This document shows positions 45,601 to 55,955 of a stretch of DNA of 64,000 nucleotides, piece after piece (within the stretch, counting starts at the first letter, position 1; each line of letters opens with the position of its first letter). The position numbers were made by a program, and so were the translations under genes. This stretch comes from Atriophallophorus winterbourni (Eukaryota > Platyhelminthes > Trematoda > Plagiorchiida > Microphallidae). The stretch spans positions 1 to 64,000 of the forward strand of contig JACCGJ010001818.1 of the NCBI GenBank assembly GCA_013407085.1, written 5' to 3'. The notes beneath the pieces were generated by a model. The model saw nothing but the letters and a program-made list of their open reading frames with translations, was not told the origin of the DNA and searched no databases.

Positions 45601-46300
45601 TCTGCTGTCTGGTTCAGCTGGTGAGACCAACTGACAGACTTCGCTTGTGTCACGGAAACGGGTTTCCGACAAGCAGCAGATATCAATACCTAACGTCTCA
45701 AGCGTTCGTGCAAGGCCGGCCTGTTGTCCCGGTTGTAGCAAGGTCCGAACGTTAAACGAAGCTAACCTAAATGAAACCCGCGGGCGTAGAAGAGTTGCAG
45801 CAATCGACGGCTGTCTAGACGGCATGAGTCGTACATCAGGTAGAGAGAGCGAATCGGGGATGGTAACATGTGGAGAAGAGGCAATAGAAGCAATAGAGGA
45901 GATAGAGGTAGGAATTTCTAGTGCTGTTATTGTCATTGTTTGGGTGTGAGCGTGATACTACCCGGTTGCCCAGGCCGAAGTAGAGGAGTTGATCTTGAGG
46001 ACTCCCACCTCAAGCCTTTGGCCCGAAAGCCTAACCGCAAGGCAGCGGAGCGAGATTAAGGATCGCACCTATCGGGGCCGGATACTGTAGGTACAGTTCA
46101 CAAGCCATTCGCGAGGTAGAGACCAAGCAGGGACTCCCGACATCATCCCAACCAGTCGAGCCGGTGATCCTTGCGAATTCATACGCCTCTTCTGGTATAC
46201 CATGTCCGCGAGGGACAAGGAGACTGTGTTTGTCTGGCTTTTCACCATTGAGCAACCTGGTATGAATAACTCTGAAGATGCCACGAAGACATCACCCAGT
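42630..46300 (-). mobile_element. RTE-C LINE, nearly complete, about two frameshifts
   Basis: Order on the minus strand: leader (46300-45937), start ATG at 45936, endonuclease frame to 44878 (LASFNVRTLLQPGQQAGLAR, CCLSETRF, GDLNARVGRL, SQIDHIAISYRW, DSDHALV), linker frame 44881-44117, and reverse transcriptase frame to 42780. RT motifs are CSNHRGISLTPVASKLL, FRPGRGCVDQLFVLR, GVRQGCPLSPFLFNF and DYADDIALLG, ending in RLRWLGHVLRMKPERLP. A single-base shift near 44268 (TTTAAGAGG) breaks the RT frame and another lies just before 44881. The 3' UTR ends at about 42630 in GGTGGCACTTTTTCATTTTT, ATGATTGTGTAAA and (TA)n. It is the best-preserved LINE in the window. Confidence 0.88.
45937..46300 (-). 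promoter_or_regulatory. RTE-C 5' leader with predicted hairpins
   Basis: Contains a perfect 7-bp hairpin CTTGAGG-TGGGAGT-CCTCAAG (around 46012-45992), a possible loop pairing GGGAGT with ACTCC just downstream, and the motif CTTCGGCCTGGGCAACCGGG. A second hairpin, TGTCC/GGACA, is kept in the solo leader at 36695-36965 with a different loop. This could be a structured promoter or ribozyme-like leader; no function is shown. Confidence 0.45.
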
Positions 46301-46419
46301 ATAGCTCAATGGATCATCGAGGCACGCAAGCCGCTGCACCACGTCAAGGTCCAGTCTCGGCGCAACGGAAGTCTCGGCGCAACGGCGAGACACGAAGATC
46401 ATCACGATGGTTAAGAATA

Positions 46420-47436
46420 AGGGTGATAGAGACGACTGTAGCAATTACAGAGGAATCTCCCTTCTGAATTTTGTAGACAAATTGTTTGCTAAAATCTTAC
46501 AGATCCGACTAAAAGGTTTAGCTGATAGAGTTTTTCTCAGAATCTCAACGCGGCATTCGCAGATGAAGATCAAACGTTGACATGATCTTCTCCTTGAGAC
46601 AACTTCAAGAAAAGTGTCGGGAACAGCGTATACAACGCTGTTTTTATTGATTGAACGAAGGCGTTCGACTGCGCAGCAGAGAGGGTCTTTTCAAAATGCT
46701 TGATCTTATAGGCTGCCCCCAAGACTGCTCAAACGAGTTACTTCGTTTCACTCTGGCATAAAGAGGTCAGTCCGTTTCAACAATTGCAGTTCAGAAACCT
46801 TTGAAATTCGCGGAGACCTCAAATAGTATGGTTTTGCTTTCATGCTGTTTGGCACTTTCTTTGCTTTGCTTCTGAAGCACGCTTCTTGGACGAAAACAGA
46901 AGGTATTTACCTACTCACAAGAATTGATGGCAAGCTTTTCAACCTGAACCGGTTGAGAACACAAACCAAGGTACGGGATGTACTAATCCCTGATCTGCTG
47001 TTTGCCGACGATGCAGCCATTATTTCTCACTCTCAAAAGCAGCTCTAGTCGCTAATGGACTGTATTTCGTCAAGATGCAAAAACTTTATTCTGACAATCA
47101 GCATGAGCAAGACCAAAGTCCTTGGTCACGGGACCGTATCACTTCCCGTCATCAATATTGAAAACTGTCGTCTTGAATCAGTACATCATTTCATATATCT
47201 CGGTTGTACCATGTCGGATAACTTCTCGCTAGACACGGCGATTTATAAGCAGATTGGCAGAGTAGCCGACATTTTGTCCCGATTGAACTCTCGTGTCTGG
47301 GGCAACCGCAAGTTGATTGTAAAGACGAAGATGATGGTATACAGCGCGTGTGTACTAAATGCTTCACTGTACGGCAGTGAAACCTGGACCATCCAGGCAA
47401 GACAAGAAAGGAAGCTGGATGTTTCATTCCTTTAGG
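46420..47436 (+). pseudogene. Non-LTR reverse transcriptase relic, separate family
   Basis: NYRGISLLNFVDKLFAKILQ, later DVLIPDLLFADDAAIISHSQ, KTKVLGHG, HHFIYLGCTMSDNFSLDTAI and YGSETWTIQARQERKLD. The order is that of a LINE reverse transcriptase (fingers, FADD palm, thumb). The sequence is not close to RTE-A, -B, -C or the CR1-like copies here. Frameshifts between 46560 and 46840 remove much of the palm, and a SINE interrupts or ends it at about 47437. Confidence 0.65.
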
Positions 47437-47461
47437 ATCATTTCAATATACTGTATGTCAC

Positions 47462-47628
47462 CAGATTGGCCAGAGGTAGTGAGCTGCACAGGCTGGGTCT
47501 CACTACCATTTTCTGTTTTTCCCCGCATATCTGTCTAGGGCTGGGCAACCTCACAGTATCTTCGCCTACGTGCAGTCTCTGACTGTGCGGCACTTTGCCT
47601 GGATCAAGCTTGTGCTCTCATACCATAC
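47462..47628 (+). repeat. SINE-like repeat
   Basis: From GGTAGTGAGCTGCACAGGCTGG through CTGTCTAGGGCTGGGCAACC to CTTTGCCTGGATCAAGCTTG-TGCTCTCATACC. The first part of the 5' half is missing. Confidence 0.8.
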
Positions 47629-47744
47629 CATGTCATCAGTAATGTACTGCCCAGGTAACAACGTGTTAAATTGATTTGTTAAATATACTGAGCCGAAACA
47701 CATTGTCACGTTATTATTTTCATCGTATATATCTATGCCTATTG

Positions 47745-48825
47745 TTCTGCTCTTCGACCCGTATACAGATGCACAGGCGATACTGAACAGGCTAGATAGT
47801 ACTGCGCCCGCATTTGGAATGCGTTTTGCAGTGTCCTACTGCAGGACTTCGACTTATCAAAATCACTTAATCACTTAACAATACGGCGCTTGAAATTGTA
47901 GATCGTTTTACGTATCTCGGTAGTTGTATCAATAATTTTGCATTTCTAAGGCAACCGTAGCATTCCTCAGCCTAGATCACCTCTGGCATCAGAAAAACTG
48001 TCCGTCACTCAAAGGTATAGTCTACAAAGTGACTCTTCGGGCTGTATTACTGTACGGATGCGAAACATGGACCTTACGTGAAGAACACATTGAGCGTCTT
48101 CAAGTATTTGACAACCGATGTCTCCACAGCATTCTAGGATTTAGCTGATATAAATACAATACGCAAAGATGCTCTCCGAAACAAATTCTTCGGTAGTAAT
48201 GCACTTTGTCTGGCTCCAGACTTGTGCTTCATGATGGTGATGATGAGTGCTGATATAGAGAAGCAGCTCAACCTGCATAGGTTCGGCTGGTTGGGTCACG
48301 TTTTATGGATGTCGTACCATTGACTTCCGAAACGGTTTATTTTTGCGACGCCACATCCCGTTTGACGTTAATCTCGTGGTGGCCAAACCGTTACATGGCA
48401 TCGGCAGCTAAAAACCCATACTAGTAATCTTTCCAAAGTCAGCACAGTACATCTTCCAGTCTGGGGTCCGCGCGATCAGATAAGGCAATGGTTAGTTACG
48501 CTTCAGGATGTTTTAAAACAGTGTTCAATGGCGGTCTTGCATTAAGCATATTCTTGAAGTGTTTGCTTAATCTTGTATGTTGTCAATCGGAGTGACGAGA
48601 AAAGCTTGTTATGATGCATGACAGTGAAAGCCGCAAGGAATCTGTCATGGTGATGTGGCTCTACTCGTTCACTAAACTTGATTGAATGTATGTTCTATTC
48701 GAGGTGTAGCCCCTCATCCCAGTTTTTTGTGTTTACTTGTCTATAGAATCTGTAGCTACTTAAGTCTTGCCATTCCCCATCTTTTAGGCGGTGTAATGCT
48801 GTCTTTGATTATGATGTTGATAGAC
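47745..48825 (+). pseudogene. RTE-B LINE 3' copy
   Basis: LLFDPYTDAQAILNRL, APAFGMRFA, VTLRAVLLYGCETWTLREEH and the 3' UTR through CCCCATCTTTTAGG...GCTGTCTTTGATTATGATG match the copy at 7021-8140 in reverse. Several frameshifts. A piece of about 48 bp of another LINE's tail is inserted at 48202-48249. Confidence 0.75.
48202..48249 (+). mobile_element. Tail-only RTE-A insertion
   Basis: GCACTTTGTCTGGCTCCAGA-CTTGTGCTTC plus (ATG)n-like sequence, exactly the last 35 bases of RTE-A with its trimer tail. It interrupts the otherwise collinear RTE-B sequence GGTAGTAATG / GATATAGAG. Confidence 0.75.
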
Positions 48826-49090
48826 ACGTATAAATTGTCAAACACGTCAACCAAATTTGGCAAGGTCATTTTAAACATCAGTCTACGATCATGGTGTATC
48901 TCTTCACTTTGGTCAAATCCTGTCATCTATCAACTTACATGAAATATCTACATGCGCTATTTTTACTTTACTAATCTCGCGTTTTCATTCACTTACTCAA
49001 ATTGCTATCTCTCATTTTCGAGTCTATCTATTCCTGATAAATGCTACTAATAAAATAATAATCCAGCAACTTCTTCATTACAGGTATAAA

Positions 49091-50780
49091 ATGTCTCAAT
49101 GGCGTGTACAGGTTAGCATGGAGTTCGATTACTTATATTCTTTAGCAATGGAGAGCGTTTGCCAAACGCTGGTATATTTTTGATGCGTATATGCAGTGCC
49201 CCATGCTAGCGGGTGAAGAGTTGGCGAAATATCTCCTAGGGAAAAATATTCGATACTACGAACAAAATGGTATTTTGACATGTTCTCAGCATAAGATTCA
49301 GTCGACATTGGATCTCATGTTGTGGTTTGCAACACTCGTCATATTGCTGCAAAAGATAACAGCTTGTATTGGAAGCGATTCATGTATCCGAGCTACACAA
49401 GGTATGCATCAAGTCGAATCTTTTTGCCCCTCTTTTAGATTTGGTGTTTTTCGAAAGGACGAAACCATGGAACAGATACACAAACGAGATCCTACTGAGG
49501 TAAGCTTTTATTTTAGTGACATGTAATTAAAATCAAAAACATGTTTCGATTTTTCACTCTTTTGTTTAAGTGAATGTTTTAATTGATCTCGAATGTGCAA
49601 TCTCGTAACGCTTGTATCTTGTACATCTAATGCGATGTTAATTCTATTGCCACGAGCAGTACGTCACGACATTTGTTTGCTTGTCAGCACAAGACTTTAT
49701 GGTCCCCCTACGATAATCGAAGTGACTACACCAAATCCCTCGAACAGGTACTTTTTGCGCTGCTCAATTGACTTGCTTCCTACTCAGGCCAAGCAGGTGT
49801 AGGTATAGTTCTGAGTTCGCGTGCAGAAAGATCACTTTTAGACTAAATTCCCACCAATAAACTGATACACGGCAGAGAACCGTATAGGTTCTATTTCTAT
49901 TTCCCCCTCATATCTGTCTAGGCCTGGGCAACCTGACAGTATCTTAGCCCACGTGCAGTCTCTGACTGTGCGGCACTTGCCTGGATCAGGCTTGTCTTCA
50001 TACAAACACGGCCATTATTGCTTTTTATTTTTTCTAGACCCACAAGTTTGGTGCATTTTTTCTAACGCCAGGTTTCGTGATTTTCTTTTTGCGTGCAGCA
50101 GCTTTGAAGTTTTGTCACTAAATTGGCCGCCTACCGTATATGGTATTGATGCTAATGTTAAACTATTGAAACTGATTTTTTACTACAAAGTTACATTTAT
50201 TGTTGGATTTCAAATTTGCATTACCGCGAGATTTTCATCTGTTTCACTAGAATTCGCGTTACTTCAATTGCTTCGGCTATTTCACACTGTTTGTTTAAAA
50301 CAACCCTCACCGAGATTTCTACGGTGGATTATGTATCGATTATTTTTTAATTATATTATCTGGTTCTCACATAGTCGATCAGATATTCATTTTGTTGCAC
50401 AGTTTGTTTGACCGATTGCGTTTGAATGTTCGTCCGTAGGTTCTTCGTAGAGAGGTCCGCGTACATCTTCCTAAATTTGATTCTCCTCGCTATTGGTTAG
50501 CGCGTCTCCATTTGTACGCAGATGGGGTGGAGGTGAGTCGGTTTTTTTCTTCCACATCACCCGTCCGTTATAGACAATCCCAAAAGACATCATCAGTAAT
50601 TTGTCTGGAGTAATACCCAGGGTCATGCCGATCCCCAAACGCTTAGATCAATACAGCGAAGAAGAATTGAACGAATTCCCTAAACTGTTTGATTGGTACG
50701 TTAACAACTACTATACACTTGTGTGTGCCATATCTTTTATGTATCTTCTTTTCGCAATCAAAATGTTTATCAATGGATGA
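49091..50780 (+). CDS. MRPL13: Mitochondrial ribosomal protein L13 (uL13m)
   Basis: A structural protein of the mitochondrial large ribosomal subunit. Exons: 49091-49111, 49146-49269, 49302-49401, 49439-49499, 50440-50532 and 50574 to either 50695 (donor GTACGT) or the unspliced stop at 50780. Phases agree at every GT-AG junction. The product starts MSQWRVQQWRAFAKRWYIFD and continues with the uL13 signature SHVVVCNTRHIAAKDN, then GVFRKDETMEQIHKRDPTEV, PRYWLARLHLYADG and PIPKRLDQYSEEELNEFPKL. That gives about 174 residues to 50695, close to the normal length of this protein. If the last exon is not spliced, an odd hydrophobic tail is added, so a short further exon is more likely. A TTCATTACAG acceptor sits 8 nt before the ATG, leaving room for a trans-spliced leader. 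Introns 1, 2, 3 and 5 are 34, 32, 37 and 41 nt; intron 4 (940 nt) holds LINE and SINE debris. Confidence 0.9.
49660..49890 (+). pseudogene. RTE-B-like endonuclease relic in MRPL13 intron
   Basis: DICLLVSTRLYGPPTIIEVT...SNRYFLRCSIDLLPTQA aligns with the RTE endonuclease start (CCLSETR..., LRLSIDD). It is short, frameshifted, and ends where a SINE begins. Confidence 0.55.
49895..50006 (+). repeat. SINE-like repeat, 3' half
   Basis: TCATATCTGTCTAGGCCTGG-GCAACCTGACAG...GCGGCACTTGCCTGGATCAGGCTTGTCTTCATAC, in MRPL13 intron 4. Its core and 5' breakpoint are like those of the copies at 35384 and 53398. Confidence 0.8.
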
Positions 50781-52190
50781 TTTCGCTCCAGTGTCATTAT
50801 TTCATATCTCATCAATGCAGAACCATATTTTATCGCAGCAATTCAACTTATATGTTCTCTATTCAGCCGATTCCAACGTTAACTTTTATTGAAATGAACT
50901 TCATGAATACTATAATTTTTCATGTATCAACCACTTCGTCCAATATACGTAAAAACGTCTGAGATGTATCTTCCTCACGAGCTACTAATATCCTCCGGAG
51001 AACTAGACTGTTTTGTCTACGCTTAGCAGATAGGCAGTTCCATGTCTGAAGCTCGAAAGTGTCGTTAAGCTACTATGCTGCCGTGTACAGTTTGGAAACA
51101 TTCTTTCTGAAAAGAACGGGAGATTGTTGTGATAACCTCGAACCTTGATACCATTTACTAAATCGCTTTCGCACAGTGCAATCTCACATCGGTTTCATCT
51201 CCGTTCCTGAAACCGTGAAGTTATAACCCCTGAAAATTATATTTTTGACTCAGTATCGTTTCACGTGTTTTCGTACTGTATACACACTAAGTGGAAATCA
51301 TCGTTTTAAATTTTAACAAAGGAGGAAATGAAAATATAAACCTTGTGACCACTTCTATGTGTTTCACGGATATGATTGAGTATATATGCTTAATAGTAGT
51401 CTTATTTGTTATCAAATTGAGTGGAGTGGGTAGCCTGTTATGATACAAGGAAGCTGGTGTCGTGTTACTCGTTCACGAAACTTAATTTAATAGTGCTCCA
51501 TCCGAAGTTTATGCACCTTATACCAGTATTCAGTGTATACATTTTAAGAGATCTGTTAGCGTTTTCAGTCTCGCCTTTCAATGTTTTTTTTCAATTTTGT
51601 TGTTGTTGGCCTCCGTCGGTCGATGTCGACCATGGATGTACATCACATCGCATGAATTTCATGTTTTGCAACTTTTTGAATGACTTAACAGTCCGATTCG
51701 GGAGGAACAATCTCTCCCACAGCGCTTGCAACGATAGTCAGAACTCTGTTGTATTGCATCAGTTGCACCCCGGTGGCGTGATCTGCGTTCAGCAGCCAGG
51801 AGCTGTATTTGCTCCTCCCCGGCTTGCAGTCGACGCTTTACACAATGCCTCCAAAGTGAGCGGTCAAGAGCAAGTTCTTCCTAGCTTGCGGGGTCAATGT
51901 CAAGAGCTTTCATATCTCTTTTGCAAACATCTTTGTACCGCAAGTGCGGTCTGCCCAATGGTCGACTTCCTAATTGCAACTCACCTAGAGTAGATCTTTC
52001 GGAATACGACCATTCCATTTTTCAATTTTACTGTTGGCAATTAACGGTTCGGTACTCGTGTCCATAAGATTTTTTGATGCAATCGGGGTAGTACTGGTGT
52101 CCTCCCAATCAAAAAGTACTAAAATCGATTCGCCACAGTAATCGCTGGATGCGAAAAGACGTTTTGTGTCTCACCTCCAGGTTTCTTTTT
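50781..52190. other. No recognisable gene
   Basis: Includes a 190-codon open frame at 51421-51993 (WPPSVDVDHGCTSHRMNF...) with biased cysteine and histidine content but no domain I recognise. Probably decayed repeat sequence. Confidence 0.3.
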
Positions 52191-52194
52191 GCCT

Positions 52195-52280
52195 TATCGG
52201 GCCGTTTTGGGCAACCGAGAGTATTTTACCCAAGTGAAGCCTATGATTTGCAATGTTGTCTGGATATTTTTAGCTCTTGA
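52195..52280 (+). repeat. SINE-like repeat, very decayed
   Basis: GGGCCGTTTTGGGCAACCGAGAGTATTTTACCCAAGTGAAG ... TTGTCTGGATATTTTTAGCTC follows the core-to-tail order of the SINE with many substitutions. Confidence 0.4.
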
Positions 52281-52659
52281 CGTCATATACTATATGTATG
52301 TTACGTATGTAATGCATCGTATCAGATTAAAATCACAAAACTTTCGCCTATTATGCCAATAGAATAAGTATCGTTGTGAGTTAGGATCGAGTTTGATTTT
52401 TTAATCAATTTACTGGTGCACATAAAATGAAGTTTGGCTAGCATTCCAAATGTTTGATTTATTACTACTCATTAGTAACAACGTTTGTTAAATTTATTTC
52501 TAGGCCCAAGGATTACTTCAATGCTCCGTTGGGTTATCTGGCGAAGACAGAATAACAGGAATAATGTTTCATTTTACGACATTTTAGTGATTGTAAATAT
52601 GTCAGAATACAGAAATTGTTCAACAATTTGGCATACTTTATTCATTCTCAACTGATACT

Positions 52660-55600
52660 TGCTTCCACCCGCGCGTGCCATTCAAATTAGCGGCGTTTAA
52701 TGTACGGAATTTAGCTAGCATCGGACAGCAGGTAGCCTTGGCTCACACGCTTAATAGCCTCGACGTCGATGTGTGCTGTTTGTCGGAAACACGCATGCAT
52801 AACTCTAGTTCAGTTACACGATTGTCTAACCCTTCGAACTTACGCAAGTCGCACTATCTACGTTTGTCCATTGATGACGATGCCATGGTATCTGGTCAAG
52901 CTGGTGTCGGAATCGTCTTGAGTGAGCGAGCTGAGGTCGCACTGTTCGACTGGATCCAAGTCAACAGTTGCCTTTGTGCAGTAAGACTACAGGGTTCGTG
53001 CAAAAAAGGTCGATTTCGCAACCAATCCCGCGACCTGTTTGTGGTTGCTGCCCATGCACCGACTAATTGTAGCTCTGAACTTGACAAGGATGAGTTTTAT
53101 GGAAGATTACAAGAACTCATTAGACTTGCATCGAGGAGTGACATCGTTGTCCTAGCTGGAGACATGAATGCAAGTGTAGGCGGTCTATCTTTAAACGAGC
53201 ATTTCGTGGGTGGACGGTTTGGTCTCGATTGTCATCGTAATGACAACGGCGAAAGATTGCTTAGCTTTTGCTCAGAGCACAGGCTGTACCTTGCCAGCAC
53301 TAACTTCCGCCATTCGAAGCGTCACTGCTCCACCTGGAGATCTCCATCAGCGGCCTTGTTCACGCAAATTGACCATATTGCTATCAGCTACTCCTGGCTA
53401 CTCCCCTCATATCTGCCTAGGTCTGGGCAACCTGACAGTATCTTAGCCCACGTGCAGTCTCTGGCTGCGCGGCACTTTGCCTGGATCACGCTTGTGCTTT
53501 CATACATACTCCTGGCGAGGAAGTGTGCAAGATTGCCGTTCCTACTGGGGCACCTGTCTAGAGTCCGATCATGCGTTAGTCTGTGCTAAGCTCTCGATGC
53601 GTTTTGGTGGGAAACGTGCAAATGTTGCAATGCAGTTGAATATTGCTAGGATTAACGATCTCCCGGTTCTCCGAGGGTTTCAGGCCAATTTGAGTCTGCA
53701 TCTTTCTACAGTTCCCCAAAATAGTATCGATGACCAATGGAGTGGGATTCAAACCTTATTGGAAACAGCCGCGTTGGATAGTTGTGGGTTGACTTCCCGT
53801 GTAGCTCAGCACTGGGTTATTGCGAATTCTCTCCAATTAATGGACCAACGTCGGTTGCTTTCTGCTGATAGCATACATGATGCGTCACGAAGTCTTATTA
53901 AACGTAAACTGGTTGCCAGTTTGAGAACCGACAGGGAAAGTTGGTGGAGTTCTAAGGCTACGGAAATGGAATCTGCGGCAGCTGTAGGCAATTTCGGAAA
54001 ATTGTTCCAACTCATCAGAACAACTGGAAGCGGGCGACCAGGGATCAGTGAGCTGATACGCTAAGCAGATGGTTTGACAGTTTTTAACATGCACAGACGC
54101 ATGGAGCGATGGGCAGAACATTTTGAAGCACAGTTTAACTGGCCTTCTGCACCCACTGATTTCGAGAATACGAAACACTGTACCCCATGGTCGATTTCTC
54201 TTGAAGCTCCGACTCAATCAGAGATTTACTGTGTAGTCCGGAGCCTTAAGCACCATCGGGCATCAGGTGCTGATGCTTTGCTTCCGTCATTGTTCAAAGA
54301 TGGCGGTTTTGCTTTAGTTCGCGAACTTCAAGCGCTGTTCGCCAACATATGGTCTGAGGAACGCGTTCCGACCCTTTGAGAGAATGAGTAATTGCTCCGA
54401 TTTTCAAAACGGGACGGCGCGATTCCTGTGAAAATCGTCGGGATATCAGTCTCATTTCAGTAGCTCCTAAAATACTGGCGTCCATCCTGCTTCACCGATT
54501 GAGTACCAAACGGGAAGAGCAAATCCGGGGGAGCAAACTGGGTTTCGTGCCGGCCGATGGTGCAACTGGAGCAACGCCACGGTTTTCGTAAACCAACTAT
54601 CGTGGTATTCCTTGACATCCGAGCGGCATTCGATTCAATCGATCGTGAAAGTCTTTGGAACTGTCTACTGAGACATGGAGTGCCCGAGAAGTATGTTAGG
54701 AGCTTGAAGGCATTATATTGCCAAACTTCGGGCAGGGTTCGAGCGTACGGACAATTATCGTCCTCGTTCAATATCTCCAGCGGGGTACGGCAGGGCTGGC
54801 CCATCTCGCCGTTCCTTTTTAACATCGCGATCGACGATGTCCTGAGAAAAGCTTTAGCTGGTCTGGTGGGCGCAGATGTTGAATTTCTGCCGGTGAGAGA
54901 GCTACCGATCTAGAGTATGCAGATGACATCGCACTTCTGGGAGATGACCCTCATATAATGCAACAAGCCCTGGACCGCCTGGCACTTGAAGCTTCAAGGT
55001 ATGGCATGTGCTTTGCGCCTAACAAGTGTAAAACACTTACCCAGGATTGGAGCGGCTCTCTTCCAAACCTAACTGTGCGACTTCAATCTTGAATTGGTCA
55101 ACAGCTTTGTTTATCTTGGCAGTTGTATCTCCGCTGGCGGTTGTGTCGAGGACGAGATATCACATCGTGTTCGCAAAGCGGGTGCAGCGTTTGCTAGCCT
55201 TCGCCACCTGTGGCGTCGACGCGATGTTTCACTCCATACTAAAGGCCGAGTGTACAACGCAGTGGTGCGTGCTACACTCCTTTATGGCTGCGAAACCTGG
55301 TGTATCCGAGCGGAAGATGTCCGTCGGATTTCTGTTTTTGATACCCGTTGCCTGCGTAGAATTGCTCGCATTCGGTGGCAGCATCATGTTACAAATATAG
55401 ATGTCTGGAATCGGGTGTTAGGACCAGGTGGCCACGGACTGAGAGAAATGCTGATGCTTGCTCGCTTGCCACGGTTGGGACATGTTTTAAGAATGCCTAC
55501 TCACCGTTTACCGTACCGCGCCTTATTGGCAGAGCCTGACAGAAACTGGGAGAAAAGATCAGGTGGCCATTCCATGACGTGGCGCGTTGGATGAATAAAC

Positions 55601-55955
55601 TCACTGTAGCGCTAGGCTCAGTTGGGCGTATTCGTTTGCCTGGGTGGGGTCCAAAAGCTCCACCTAATAGTTGGCTGGAAACCTTTCGCGATATGGCTAC
55701 AAACCGAAGTCAGTGGCGCCAGTGTATTTTATTATGTGTCATAATTTTTTATTCGGTATTATTTTACATAAAAACACAAAAAATCGCATGCAGTGAAACT
55801 ACAAAAACAAGCTGCTTTTTTGTGCATTTGCTTTTGCGTATTCCGCTTGCCTGCTTTCCCTTTTCCCCGCGCTTGTTTATCTGCGTTTCCTGCTTCATAT
55901 TGCTTGGCACTTTGTCTGGCTCCAGACTTTTGTTTCATGATGATGATGATGACGA
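52660..55955 (+). mobile_element. RTE-A LINE, endonuclease to 3' tail, frameshifted
   Basis: Endonuclease frame from 52675: LAAFNVRNLASIGQQVALAH, CCLSETRM, LFVVAAHAPTNC, LAGDMNASVG and FTQIDHIAISYSW. A SINE splits it at 53398-53507, after which it resumes SWRGSVQDCRSYWG...ESDHALVCAK. The linker (53640-54064) has a stop at about 54062. Reverse transcriptase pieces are at 54074-54379, 54557-54913 (IVVFLDIRAAFDSIDR, GVRQGWPISPFLF, with the usual RQGCP altered to RQGWP) and 55094-55594. The C-terminal sequence is LPRLGHVLRMPTHRLPYRAL. The 3' end is GGCACTTTGTCTGGCTCCAG, ACTTTTGTTTC and (ATG)n at 55938-55955. At least four frame breaks; it cannot encode an active protein. Confidence 0.85.
53398..53507 (+). 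repeat. SINE-like repeat with clean target duplication
   Basis: A 110-bp, 5'-truncated SINE copy flanked by the 8-bp duplication ACTCCTGG (53390-53397 and 53508-53515). Removing the insert and one duplication restores the RTE-A endonuclease frame around ISYSWRGS. It starts CTACTCCCCTCATATCTGCC and ends TTTCATACAT. Confidence 0.9.

Noticed and set aside
45937..46300. Definite HDV-like ribozyme in the RTE-C leader
   Set aside because: The CGGCCTGGGCAACC motif looks suggestive, but I could not build the required nested double pseudoknot with P1, P2 and P4; kept only as a question.
51421..51993. 190-codon protein gene
   Set aside because: No recognisable domain, no splice context and low-complexity hydrophobic and cysteine-rich stretches; likely chance or repeat-derived.
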